Part shown: positions 56,396 through 64,000 of the stretch, in pieces | Layout: each line of letters opens with the position of its first letter | How positions within the stretch are numbered: position 1 is the stretch's first letter | DNA from: Symmachiella dynata | GTDB taxonomy: Bacteria > Planctomycetota > Planctomycetia > Planctomycetales > Planctomycetaceae | DNA: 64,000 bases | Assembly (NCBI RefSeq): GCF_007747995.1 | Contig: NZ_CP036276.1 | Span: 6,252,001-6,316,000 of the forward strand | Reading direction: 5' to 3' | Program-made: the position numbers and the translations under genes | Notes under the pieces: model-generated | What the model was told of the DNA's origin: nothing | Seen by the model: only the letters and a program-made list of their open reading frames with translations | The model's database searches: none

Positions 56396-56779
56396 GATAA
56401 GCAACTTACTGAATTTCGAAATAGATTTCCCAGCGACATTGGCAATGATCTCAAGTCCTATCGCACATAGCAACACTACCCAATCCCGCAGCAATTCGAT
56501 CGTGAGCAGTTGTGGGAGGTTGTGATTCATTGGGAAGATGTGAGCACCTACCGGAAAACGACTAACGCGTACCAAACCAACTCAGGCAAGATGGCTAGCC
56601 ACTGGCGACGCCAGCGTCGATGGCTTTGACTACCCACCAGTCGTGCGGCCGCTATAATTGCTGCGGTCAGTCTCCGTTTGCCTGTGCGGCAGTCCCCACT
56701 GATCCTATTGATCCGCTGGAATCAGGCCTGCTTTTTCGTCCTGTGGGGCTGCCGAATTCATCCATGACTTGCAACACCG
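56396..56779. other. Divergent intergenic region
   Basis: This 384-base gap holds the promoters of the DUF1080 (minus) and BioC-like (plus) genes. I see no ORF I support. CTGGCGACGCCAG (56602-56614) is a small palindrome that shares its arm with the hairpin at 18042-18064. Confidence 0.4.
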
Positions 56780-57538
56780 ATGACTGCCGACGTTTCCAAT
56801 TCTGATGCGCTCCTGCCGCGATTCAATGACCGGGCCGATTCTTATACTCAAGCGGCTGTGGTGCAGCGGTCTCTTGCCAAGTGGCTTGCGGAATGGATTG
56901 AGCCGATTGAGCAGACGCGCTGGCTGACGGCGCTGGAGTTGGGGCCGGGCGATGGCCTGTTCACGCGTGAGCTGGCTCCGCGGTTTGATTCTCTCACCGC
57001 TGTGGATAACGCGCCGCAAATGGTCGAACGGGGTCGCTGCGCATTGCCAGACGTGAAGTGGCTGGTCGGTGACGCATGGCAGATCGAGCGTCTTGGGTTC
57101 GACCGGGTGTACTCCGCTAGTTTTCTCCAGTGGTGTGACGACCCGCTGCCGGTGCTGAGCAATTGGCACTCTCTTGCTAAACCGGGGGCGCGCATGCTGC
57201 ATGGGTTTTACGTCGCCCCCACGCTCAAAGAATGGCAAACGATTGCGCTGAGCCGCTCGCCCATTCGATGGCGCAGTGCGGAGGAATGGGTTGCTTGTTT
57301 TCGTGAAGCCGGTTGGAAGGTACTGCGAAGCGATTCACACAGTCATACACAACGGTTTCCCTCCGCCCTCGAACTGGTTCGCTTCTTTCATCGCACGGGA
57401 GCAACAACGGCGCGACAGACTTCTGCCAGCGGACTGCGGAAAATGATCTCAGACTATGAGACTCGATTCCCCGCCGCGGACGGATCTCCCGGAGTCGAGA
57501 GCCAGTGGACCTTCTTCCGCATCGAAGTGGCTAAATAA
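56780..57538 (+). CDS. BioC-like class I SAM-dependent methyltransferase
   Basis: This 252-residue protein resembles malonyl-ACP O-methyltransferase BioC, which primes pimelate synthesis for biotin. The N-terminus RFNDRADSYTQAAVVQRSLA has the BioC pattern. SAM motif I is ALELGPGDGLFTRELA (about 49-64), then LTAVDNAPQMVERG, LVGDAW and FDRVYSASFLQWCDD. LRFFHRTGAT-like LVRFFHRTGATTARQ matches the BioC C-terminal segment. No other bio gene is adjacent, so the name is not given. Confidence 0.75.
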   Translation: MTADVSNSDALLPRFNDRADSYTQAAVVQRSLAKWLAEWIEPIEQTRWLTALELGPGDGLFTRELAPRFDSLTAVDNAPQMVERGRCALPDVKWLVGDAWQIERLGFDRVYSASFLQWCDDPLPVLSNWHSLAKPGARMLHGFYVAPTLKEWQTIALSRSPIRWRSAEEWVACFREAGWKVLRSDSHSHTQRFPSALELVRFFHRTGATTARQTSASGLRKMISDYETRFPAADGSPGVESQWTFFRIEVAK

Positions 57539-57690
57539 TTGCCGACAATATGCGTTTATCGGTCCCACAAAAAAAGGGGACCACTGCTGGTGCCGCCGGA
57601 TACGATTCCGGGCAGGCTCAGAAAAATTTGGTATCATGCCTGCAACCATCCATGATTCAGTTTTCAATTCTTTCGGAGGAGGGCACGATA

Positions 57691-58224
57691 ATGACCGATT
57701 TGTCGGAAGCCGAAATGGTGCGTTTGTGGGAGTTGCATACGCAATTGGAATTTGAAACGAAAGATGCGGTTGCCACCGTCGCCACAATGGCGCCGGGCAA
57801 CTATGTGAATCATGTCCCCACGATGACCGGCGGGCGTGGTCACGACGAGATGATTGAGTTCTACGGCAAACATTTCATTCCCAAGATGCCGGCCGATACC
57901 ACGCAGCGGGTTCTCGCGCGGACGGTGGGCAAAGATCGGTTGATAGATGAGTTCGTGTTTTCCTTCACGCATGATATTGAAATGGATTGGATGTTGCCGG
58001 GTATTGCACCGACTCACCGGAAGGTCGAAGTGCCGTTGGTGGTCGTCGTGCAATTTGAAGGGGCTAAAATCGCCTGTGAACGAATTTATTGGGACCAAGC
58101 TTCGGTCCTCGCGCAGATTGGTCTGCTTGATCCGTCGGGCCTGCCGGTGGCCGGAGTTGAACAGGCGCGTAAATTTGAGGATCCTCAACTTCCGTCCAAC
58201 GAATTGATGCAACGCAGCGATTAG
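57691..58224 (+). CDS. NTF2-like (SnoaL-type) protein
   Basis: This 177-residue cytoplasmic protein has an NTF2-like cone fold: an N-terminal helix (EAEMVRLWELHTQLEFETKD), NYVNHVPTMTGGRGHDEMIE, FYGKHFIPKMPADTTQRVLA and sheet strands DEFVFSFTHDIEMDWMLPGI and KVEVPLVVVVQFEGAKIACE. Such proteins can be isomerases or binding proteins; the function is open. GGAGGAGG lies 11 bases before the ATG at 57691, which decides the start. It lies between the BioC-like and rpiB genes. Confidence 0.78.
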   Translation: MTDLSEAEMVRLWELHTQLEFETKDAVATVATMAPGNYVNHVPTMTGGRGHDEMIEFYGKHFIPKMPADTTQRVLARTVGKDRLIDEFVFSFTHDIEMDWMLPGIAPTHRKVEVPLVVVVQFEGAKIACERIYWDQASVLAQIGLLDPSGLPVAGVEQARKFEDPQLPSNELMQRSD

Positions 58225-58319
58225 CAGTTCGGACCGAGAGCGTTGCACCGTTTTCATTTTCTCATGGGCGCACAGCCCACACCCGCGTCATTAACAATCG
58301 AATACTGGAAAGAACAGTC

Positions 58320-58778
58320 ATGCGCGTCGGTATCGCTACAGATCATGGAGCGTTTGAGTTGAAGCAATATCTAGCCGACCAACTCCGAGGAGCGGGGCAT
58401 GAGGTGACCGATTTTGGCGCCCCCAGTCTGAACCAGGACGACGACTATCCCGACTTTGTCATCCCGCTGGCCCAAGCGGTAGCTGCTGGTACTATAGATC
58501 GTGGAATTGCCCTCTGCGGCAGCGGCGTCGGCGCCTCCGTCTGTGCGAACAAAGTCTCCGGGATCCGCGCCGCTCTGATTCATGATCACTTTTCAGCGCA
58601 ACAAGGCGTTGAAGACGATCACATCAACATCCTCTGCATGGGGGGCCGGGTTGTCGGGATCGCGGTTGCGTGGGACGTGACGCGCACGTTCCTAGCCGCC
58701 GAATTCAGCCAAGCTGAACGTCATCAGCGGCGTCTGGGAAAAGTGTCGTCCCTGGAGACGGGGCTTCCCCCCGACTAA
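58320..58778 (+). CDS. rpiB: Ribose-5-phosphate isomerase B (RpiB/LacAB family)
   Basis: This 152-residue isomerase interconverts ribose 5-phosphate and ribulose 5-phosphate in the pentose phosphate pathway. Family residues seen are GIATDHGAFELKQYL (Asp8 and His9), YPDFVIPLAQAV, and LCGSGVGASVCANKVSGIRA with Cys66 as the proton-abstraction residue, followed by VEDDHINILCMGGRVVG. Length and order match the E. coli protein. The position of catalytic Cys supports RpiB or allose-type activity and not LacA/LacB alone. Confidence 0.92.
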   Translation: MRVGIATDHGAFELKQYLADQLRGAGHEVTDFGAPSLNQDDDYPDFVIPLAQAVAAGTIDRGIALCGSGVGASVCANKVSGIRAALIHDHFSAQQGVEDDHINILCMGGRVVGIAVAWDVTRTFLAAEFSQAERHQRRLGKVSSLETGLPPD

Positions 58779-58883
58779 TCTCTGTGCCGCCCCACGCCCG
58801 CAGATATTGTGAGCTGCGATAAACCTGGATCGGCAAATCCGAATTCACAGCGAAGATGTTCAGGGAAATAAGGAGCGCTCTGC

Positions 58884-59882
58884 ATGACTTGGTTTGAATC
58901 GCTCACTGGATTTCCAGAAGAATCCGCTGAGCACGTTCGTGCGAACATCACGATCGACGGCACGACGATGACGTCGGCGGCCAATGGGCGACAGATGACC
59001 TTCGGTCGGCTGGAAACACCCACTTTGGCGGAACTTCGTTCACGCGCACAGTCGGTTCCGCGGTTGAAAGCTGGGCTGAAAGTGTCGGAGGTACTGGGTG
59101 ATGTGCAAGAACTGCATCAGGAACCAGCTCATGCCGGCGCGTTATTCCAAGTCGCATCGCAATTCAACCTGTTAGAAATGGTCGGGCCCTCCGCAACGCC
59201 GGAATATGGAGTGGGCATTTACGAAAACGACCGAACACAGGGTCCCGCCTGCGCAATTGCTTGTGGAGCGGGAACGATCTATCGAAATTATTTCGCCGAT
59301 GTCAACGGTCGCACAGGACAAACATCGGAGAACCAAATCGACTGCCTGAACGATTTGGGCCTCGCCCTTGGGAATACTGAAAATCAATTGTGGACGATGC
59401 GAAATGGCTACGCACTCGCATCGGAGAATGGACTGCAAGAGATTTCTGCTCGGTTGACGGCCTGTAGTGAAGCGGAACGCGATGCGTTGCGACAACGATT
59501 GCGGATTGGCATTCAATGGGAATCAGAAGTCACGCTGGGAAATAATCCGCAGACGGTCTCTCAAGCGTATTGCTCGGCGCTGCCGGTGGCTTATTCTGTT
59601 TTGCCAGCCGATCAGTGGGCTGGTTTTGCGCAGTTGGTCCTCGAAGCGGCCTACGAAGCCACCTTTTGTGCCGCTATTTTGAACGCGGAATTGACCGGCA
59701 ACAAGCGGCTCTTTCTCACGTTGTTGGGTGGCGGAGCATTCGGCAATCGTGACGACTGGATCTTTGCCGCCATAAAGCGCGCGCTCGACCTCTATGCGGA
59801 TTTCGATCTCGACGTTGCCATTGTCAGTTATCGTTCGCCGAGACCGGGTGTTCAAGAACTCATCGATCGTAGAGGATCGTAA
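58884..59882 (+). CDS. Uncharacterised protein with macro-domain-like glycine loop
   Basis: This 332-residue protein has no signal or membrane segment. The C-terminal third contains LFLTLLGGGAFGNRDDWIF (about 275-293), a strand, then GGGxFGN, then a helix, which resembles the phosphate-binding loop of macro domains. Other notable segments are NPQTVSQAYCSALPVAYSVL and YEATFCAAILNAELTGNKRL. In the N-terminal half, FQVASQFNLLEMVGPSATPE and GVGIYENDRTQGPACAIACG suggest a nucleotide- or sugar-binding fold. I cannot name the family. It lies between rpiB and a SnoaL-like gene. Confidence 0.65.
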   Translation: MTWFESLTGFPEESAEHVRANITIDGTTMTSAANGRQMTFGRLETPTLAELRSRAQSVPRLKAGLKVSEVLGDVQELHQEPAHAGALFQVASQFNLLEMVGPSATPEYGVGIYENDRTQGPACAIACGAGTIYRNYFADVNGRTGQTSENQIDCLNDLGLALGNTENQLWTMRNGYALASENGLQEISARLTACSEAERDALRQRLRIGIQWESEVTLGNNPQTVSQAYCSALPVAYSVLPADQWAGFAQLVLEAAYEATFCAAILNAELTGNKRLFLTLLGGGAFGNRDDWIFAAIKRALDLYADFDLDVAIVSYRSPRPGVQELIDRRGS

Positions 59883-59992
59883 GACTCTGAAACAAGGAAG
59901 GTGTGTTCCTCAACAGCGAAGATTCATGGCAATTCTCACGACTGCTTGCTTTCAAGGGCGACGCGAAGGGCGGGTGGATAAATCGCGTTGCT

Positions 59993-60418
59993 TCAACTCT
60001 CTCCAACCATCCCTAGTTGCTCGAGAAAACCATACTTATCCCAGTCGACCCAACTCTCTACGAGTTTGCCGCCTTCGTAACGATCGGTATGCACGCCAGT
60101 CCAACTGGTTGTTTTTCCGGTCGCCGCAAGCTCATTGAATGTCCCGGTATGCTTGGCGGTCATTCGCCATCGCGAACAGACGTAGTCCCCTTCGGCAACC
60201 TGCAGCAGAACTTCCATCTTCACGTCCGAGAAACCTGTATGGAAATCGGCGATCAGGGATCTCCATTCGGCAAGTGATTTCGTCGACACCCCGGCAGCGG
60301 CATCGGGCATTTGATGATTGACGTAATCGGCCGACAAGTAGTCGTCTGATTTGTGCAGAGCGTTGTCACCCCATAATTCCAGCAGATGTTTAGAGGTGCT
60401 TTTGTGGTTGGCCGACAT
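59993..60418 (-). CDS. SnoaL-like ester cyclase family protein
   Basis: This 141-residue protein is of the SnoaL/ester-cyclase NTF2-like family. Supporting segments are ADYVNHQMPDAAAGVSTKSL, EWRSLIADFHTGFSDVKMEV, GDYVCSRWRMTAKHTGTFN, TGKTTSWTGVHTDRYEGGKL, and ESWVDWDKYGFLEQLG, with the His and Asp positions typical of the group. It is a distant relative of the NTF2-like protein at 57.7 kb. It converges with the macro-like gene and is not in an obvious operon. Confidence 0.88.
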   Translation of the reverse strand: MSANHKSTSKHLLELWGDNALHKSDDYLSADYVNHQMPDAAAGVSTKSLAEWRSLIADFHTGFSDVKMEVLLQVAEGDYVCSRWRMTAKHTGTFNELAATGKTTSWTGVHTDRYEGGKLVESWVDWDKYGFLEQLGMVGES

Positions 60419-60573
60419 GTGCTTTTTCCTCTGATAGGATGCTTTTGGAAATTCTGCGTGTGCAGAAACAATTCCGCTGAACGCTCGACTCCAGCCTGAA
60501 AGCCTAACAGAGTTCGTGTGCTATTTCGAATTTTTTATTTTCGAGTACCAATCACCCACCCGGGCCATTCCTA

Positions 60574-60612
60574 TAAAAAAACGAAGGCCGATCATCGAGG
60601 ATCGACCTTCGT
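60574..60612 (-). terminator. Rho-independent terminator of the YHS-like gene
   Basis: ACGAAGG...GATC (60581-60592) pairs with GATC...CCTTCGT (60599-60612) with two unpaired or mismatched positions, and read on the minus strand it is followed by a seven-base T-run (60574-60580). It lies about 40 bases after the stop of the YHS-like gene. Confidence 0.85.
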
Positions 60613-60649
60613 CTCATTTCAGAGGGGATTCGTTACGACTCTCAAGCGG

Positions 60650-61627
60650 TTAGCGGGGCACTGCAAACCGGGTGGGATCGGAGAGGAATTCTTCTTGGTT
60701 TTGGGTCGAGCGAAACAAGTAGAAGCGTCCATCATAATCGCAACTGAACGACAGATAACCTTCGACGTGACGACCTGTGCGTCGCATTTCGATCACATCG
60801 ATCCCTTGCAACACCGGGGCATATGGATCCGGGTTGCGGACGAACTCGTTCAGAGCTTCCTGGGAAGCAAACCGATAGGTACGGCCCAGATAGACAGTGC
60901 TGAACTCGGGCTTGCCTCGTTGGAATTTTCCAGCCCGTAGATTGACCGGGCAATACCCCAATAGGTGTTTGACTTCCGGCGCTGTCTCTTGCTGTTGAGC
61001 AGCACGGGTGATTTTGCGGGTCACCACGGGACTTGCGGCGGTCACAGCTGCATCGATCACTTTCCCAGCCGATTTGTCCAACGGCTCGTCGAAGTTGAAA
61101 TCCGCGAACGGATTATCCGTCTCGATTTCGGAAGCGGCAGCGACCACTTTTTCGGCCTGCCGTTTCACATCGTTGAAGTCAACCTTGGTCTGCGGGATTT
61201 GCTGCACAGTTTGGGGCAATGATCGTTGCACCGTTTTGGGCAGAGAAATACTTGGCGCCGTTAAAGGCTGTGTCGATTTGCTAACGATCGCCCCAGCGGG
61301 ACGCGGCGGCATAAAGGGATCCCGCGTGCGACGGGCGGTTTCATGGGCGATCCGCTGTTGATCAATCTGTTGCGAGACGACCGGCAAAGGAGCCTTCGGC
61401 AGTTCGGGCACGGGAGTGGCTTCCTCCTCGTCGCGGCCAAACAGTTTGGAGACGCCGCGCTTCAGGCCGCTGAAAATACGCTTGGGATGCAAACGTGATC
61501 GTTGTTCAGTTTCAGCCTGCTCCGGCTCTGCGCCGCTGACAATACTAGCGGTCGAAATCGTGATGAAAATCGCTGTCAGCACAAGCCCGGCAGCGAGAAC
61601 CCGTCTGTTGAGTATGCGGAAGTTCAT
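60650..61627 (-). CDS. Exported protein with two tandem YHS-like modules
   Basis: This 325-residue protein has an N-terminal signal or anchor (LNRRVLAAGLVLTAIFITIS). A low-complexity Ala/Pro/Gln-rich linker fills the middle. The C-terminus (about 215-320) has two YHS-like units: LLGYCPVNLRAGKFQRGKPE, then YLGRTYRFASQEALNEFVRN with DPYAPVLQG, and then YDGRFYLFRSTQNQEEFLSD with PTRFA. Only the first unit keeps the CP motif; the second has CDYDG. YHS domains bind metals or metal-linked partners. GGAGGG lies six bases before the ATG at 61627. Confidence 0.75.
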   Translation of the reverse strand: MNFRILNRRVLAAGLVLTAIFITISTASIVSGAEPEQAETEQRSRLHPKRIFSGLKRGVSKLFGRDEEEATPVPELPKAPLPVVSQQIDQQRIAHETARRTRDPFMPPRPAGAIVSKSTQPLTAPSISLPKTVQRSLPQTVQQIPQTKVDFNDVKRQAEKVVAAASEIETDNPFADFNFDEPLDKSAGKVIDAAVTAASPVVTRKITRAAQQQETAPEVKHLLGYCPVNLRAGKFQRGKPEFSTVYLGRTYRFASQEALNEFVRNPDPYAPVLQGIDVIEMRRTGRHVEGYLSFSCDYDGRFYLFRSTQNQEEFLSDPTRFAVPR

Positions 61628-62015
61628 GGAACCCTCCTGGTTGCAAAACCTCGGCTGCAGCCGTCGTGGCGGCTGTAGTCCAGCAGTTTTTTCGTCAGCG
61701 CCGCAAAGTGCCCGCGGCGCAAAGTAATACGCATTGAGACATGGTCTGCGAGAGCGGCTTCGCGACTTCCTTGGCGAATCAGCCATCTCAGACCTAAGTT
61801 TCCTCAGTCCCACTGTTTCCGTGACAGCGCATAGGACGTAGAAACTTATGCCTCGTGGCGTTTGTCATCGTCGCACCTACTGTCCCGACTTTGCAGGTTC
61901 CAGCGGTTTGCGCGGAATAGGCGTTTGACCGGCCGGACTAGCCCGCATAACCGTTACAGACGATGCGTCCCTAACCGTATAGACCCGCAGATTCAGGAAT
62001 ACGAACGGTTCGCAA
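61628..62015. other. Intergenic region without a supported gene
   Basis: This 388-base gap precedes the YHS-like gene and follows the stop of the thermonuclease gene, both minus. I see only a small palindrome, CGGCTGCAGCCG (about 61651-61662), in the leader of the YHS-like gene. Confidence 0.4.
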
Positions 62016-62600
62016 TCAATTCCGGACGCGCGTCGATCCGTTTTGAGAGGCCGGTCGTTTAGGCTGTCGCTTGCGATCCGACGCCGGAAGAGACCAGATC
62101 CCTCGTTGTTCGCGTTTGGCATCCTGCTCTGCCTGGCGAAACAGCCGTTTCTTCGCCGCAGAAAAAGGGAAATGCGTAATCGCGCGGCCGTATCCCCCTC
62201 GGATCAACTCTTCGTTGAGCATCGCATCGTTGATGTAGACGTACGCTAAAATGCGGCCATGCCGGTCCTCGCGCTCTTTGTCGAATTCCAGCCGCACCCG
62301 TTTTCCCTCGACCCGGTTCCGCGTGTATTCACTCGCCTCGGGCCCAAAGGGTTGGACGGGAAGGTCGGGGTGTTTGGTTTCCGGTGTATCGACACCGATC
62401 AGCCGCACGCGATTGCCGTTGTCCAATAGCAACGTATCGCCATCGACAGCCCGCTTGACGACGAACTCGCCCGATGCAGCGGGTGGGAGTGGGGGAGCTT
62501 CCGGGGGGCGGGTCAACCAACGTCCGACGACCAACAGGATGATGATCACCACGGCCAGCAGCGGGGGGGTGGGACGGCGCCTAGAAAACCTGCGTGGCAT
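62016..62600 (-). CDS. Membrane-anchored thermonuclease (SNase) family protein
   Basis: This 194-residue protein is a staphylococcal-nuclease-like domain behind an N-terminal helix (PLLAVVIIILLVVGRWL). Catalytic features are DGDTLLLDNGNRVRLIGVDT (Asp pair and first Arg), PETKHPDLPVQPFGPEASEY, VRLEFDKEREDRHGRILAYV (DRXGR with the second Arg) and LNEELIRGGYGRAI. These are Ca2+-dependent endonucleases acting outside the cytoplasm. The ATG at 62600 has basic residues just before the helix; an in-frame ATG at 62624 is possible. Confidence 0.9.
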   Translation of the reverse strand: MPRRFSRRRPTPPLLAVVIIILLVVGRWLTRPPEAPPLPPAASGEFVVKRAVDGDTLLLDNGNRVRLIGVDTPETKHPDLPVQPFGPEASEYTRNRVEGKRVRLEFDKEREDRHGRILAYVYINDAMLNEELIRGGYGRAITHFPFSAAKKRLFRQAEQDAKREQRGIWSLPASDRKRQPKRPASQNGSTRVRN

Positions 62601-62682
62601 GTCCGCCCTGCCTCCGGGACCCATCTAAGAACTGCAGTGGTTCGGACAAAGCTGCCGAACTGCTGATGAACACCTTACAAGT

Positions 62683-62760
62683 AGTTTCAAAACCCTCTGA
62701 CGCGTCACGCAAACACTGGTATTATAGATTCCTGAACAGGCGCAACCGGGTTTTGAAACT
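62683..62760. repeat. Inverted repeat AGTTTCAAAACCC
   Basis: AGTTTCAAAACCC (62683-62695) is exactly complemented by GGGTTTTGAAACT (62748-62760), with about 52 bases between. It lies upstream of the thermonuclease gene and downstream of the zinc-ribbon gene, both minus, so it could end the latter. Confidence 0.7.
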
Positions 62761-62821
62761 GGTTCTAGTGAAATCTGTGCGTGGCTATTTCACCGTATAT
62801 TTTCACCGTACATTCGCGACT

Positions 62822-63109
62822 TTAATTCTCACTGAATTTGAGTTGCCGCCAACTGTTTTTTCCCAAGGGATCTCGGCAGTATTTATCGCGACATTTCGGA
62901 CACAAATCGTAACGAAAACCTTGCCGGTCTTCCTCAGTGGCAATGTCGTCGCCTGCGGCCAAAATTTCGGCGATCTGTTCCAAATGGTCGGCGTCTAAAT
63001 CCGCTTCGCTAATGATCTCCGGGTCGATAGCGGGCGCAACTTCCACTTTGACCACGTAGCGTTGTTCGTCTAGCCGCACACCACAAGCATCGCACGTGTA
63101 GTGCAACAT
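62822..63109 (-). CDS. Small zinc-ribbon protein
   Basis: This 95-residue soluble protein has one CXXC at the N-terminus (YTCDACGVRLDEQRYVV) and another near the C-terminus (DLCPKCRDKYCRDPLG), consistent with one zinc site across an acidic spacer rich in Asp, Glu and Ala. It resembles the small planctomycete zinc-ribbon family without a known function. The membrane helix of the related protein at 13.8 kb is absent here. Confidence 0.7.
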   Translation of the reverse strand: MLHYTCDACGVRLDEQRYVVKVEVAPAIDPEIISEADLDADHLEQIAEILAAGDDIATEEDRQGFRYDLCPKCRDKYCRDPLGKNSWRQLKFSEN

Positions 63110-63305
63110 AAGGCCCGAGTCCTCTCAAGTATGACGATAGTGCTCCAACACATCTCAATACTCGATTTAACCACAAATCCCTCAGTCGGGAAAGCCCTTT
63201 GGTCAATTTTGCCCTGAACTTTTTGTCCCGGCAATTTTTTGCAGTTGCAAATAATGCTGAGAGGCGCTTGTTGCGCAAGGCCCTCAAAATTCGTGAGGCT
63301 GAACG
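63110..63305. other. Short gap without features
   Basis: I see no ORF, repeat or hairpin between the zinc-ribbon and DUF1570 genes, beyond ordinary intergenic sequence. Confidence 0.35.
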
Positions 63306-64000
63306 TTACCGTTGCTCCATGGAGGCTGCCAGTTTCTTCATGTACCTCAAGAATTGTGCATCCAAAACGGCAAGGTTTTTCCCGAACGCCCCCTCAAAAT
63401 CCTTGAGGCGTTCAGCGGCCCCGTACGGTTTCAGCGGATCGCGATGCGCCACAGCATTGAGAAAGCGGGCGTACGCTGACGAGCGGGTTTGGATCAAATA
63501 AAAGCTGAGTGCCCAGGCATGACTGTAGCCATCCAGCAAGGAGGCGTTGAATGCGTTGTCCCCAGCGACAAAATTGCGCAAGGCCCCTTTGGGTCGACGC
63601 GTTTGAGCATAATTCATGAACCAGACAAAGCGATCTCGATTGATCTGATCGGCCGTCTTTGTGTGCGAACCGCCGTCGCGAATTCCGGGCGCCTCGTAGA
63701 CCGTCGCTAAGCCTTCGACAATCCATTTGGGATTTTCGCCGATTCGAGAATGCAATCCCGTATTGAATGCGATCTGGTGCGTTGCTTCATGAATCATGGT
63801 GTCGCGCAATCCACTCTCCGATGAACCCGTGCTCGCCGCGATTGCGCCGGTGAATCCCGAAAAGGATTGTTGCTCGCGGGGAAAGCCGGTCCATGCTGGT
63901 AACTGATAATCGTAGCCAGCATCGATCGCTGCAACGCTGTCTCCGGGATCAAACAAGGCGACGCGATTAGTATGGTGGTGGTAATACCCCATCAGCCCCC
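63306..64000 (-). CDS. DUF1570 putative zinc metallopeptidase, N-terminally truncated by the window
   Basis: The window holds at least the last 231 residues of a DUF1570 protein. The zinc site is TMIHEATHQIAFNTG (HEATH fits HEXXH), with a downstream Glu in WIVEGLATVYEAPG as third ligand. GYYHHHTNRVALFD just upstream is conserved in the family, so the frame continues past 64000 and the ATG at 63992 is internal. LDGYSHAWALSFYLI and DFEGAFGKNLAVLDAQFLRY are typical of the C-terminus. Substrate and localisation are unknown; most relatives are exported. Confidence 0.85.
   Translation of the reverse strand, partial: GLMGYYHHHTNRVALFDPGDSVAAIDAGYDYQLPAWTGFPREQQSFSGFTGAIAASTGSSESGLRDTMIHEATHQIAFNTGLHSRIGENPKWIVEGLATVYEAPGIRDGGSHTKTADQINRDRFVWFMNYAQTRRPKGALRNFVAGDNAFNASLLDGYSHAWALSFYLIQTRSSAYARFLNAVAHRDPLKPYGAAERLKDFEGAFGKNLAVLDAQFLRYMKKLAASMEQR

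Noticed and set aside
63990-64000. Terminal AGCCCCC as another copy of the hairpin family A
   Set aside because: It lies in the open DUF1570 frame, and only seven bases can be compared; the coding explanation is sufficient.

Overview
The window looks like chromosomal DNA of a planctomycete (Planctomycetota, probably Planctomycetaceae/Gimesia-like; I cannot name the genus). The evidence is the gene content: a DUF1549/DUF1553 cytochrome-like protein behind a PPC-domain protein, several DUF1080 (3-keto-disaccharide hydrolase) proteins, a Tat-exported Gfo/Idh/MocA oxidoreductase, a sulfatase, a PQQ-type dehydrogenase fused to c-type cytochrome modules, a ThuA protein and a DUF1570 protein. Genes are fairly long and GC-rich. 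Many intergenic gaps carry short hairpin repeats of several families. I see no rRNA, tRNA, CRISPR array or prophage.

Layout. 0-5.6 kb: a minus-strand pair (PPC protein, then DUF1549/DUF1553 protein) ending in a strong terminator. 6.1-13.6 kb: carbohydrate genes (cupin isomerase-like, sugar isomerase/epimerase, two Gfo/Idh/MocA oxidoreductases, double DUF1080). This set is interrupted by a REP-associated tyrosine transposase (RAYT) sitting among three copies of a multi-hairpin REP element. 13.8-18.8 kb: a minus-strand group with a zinc-ribbon membrane protein, an M20 amidohydrolase, an E1-like ThiF/MoeB protein with altered active-site residues, a LarA-like (nickel-pincer racemase superfamily) protein and a membrane protein. 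19-25.5 kb: an ornithine cyclodeaminase family protein, an AsmA-like protein and the PQQ/cytochrome fusion. 25.6-32.5 kb: addB-addA, the recombination helicase-nuclease. 32.6-35.1 kb: an ECF-type nickel/cobalt importer (CbiM with fused CbiN-like part, CbiQ, CbiO).

35-46 kb: a small lipoprotein coupled to a THUMP-like methyltransferase, another Gfo/Idh oxidoreductase, a dicarboxylate/amino-acid symporter with a large extra-membrane insertion, a GAF-PP2C phosphatase, then LptE-like and BamD-like lipoproteins (outer-membrane biogenesis) and RecO. 46-54 kb: a FeoB-associated-like Cys-rich peptide, ThuA, an M28 peptidase with two PDZ domains, a leucine-rich-repeat protein, a sulfatase and RecG. 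54-64 kb: an AT-richer ankyrin gene, DUF1080, a BioC-like methyltransferase, NTF2-like proteins, RpiB, an unusual protein with a macro-domain-like glycine loop, a tandem YHS-like protein, a secreted or anchored thermonuclease, a zinc-ribbon protein and a truncated DUF1570 protein at the edge.

The most interesting items are the RAYT/REP locus, the E1-like protein that has lost several canonical ATP-binding residues beside a LarA-like gene, the symporter insertion, the ankyrin gene with an apparently leaderless promoter, and the macro-like protein. Identifications rest on reading motifs by eye; no searches were run.
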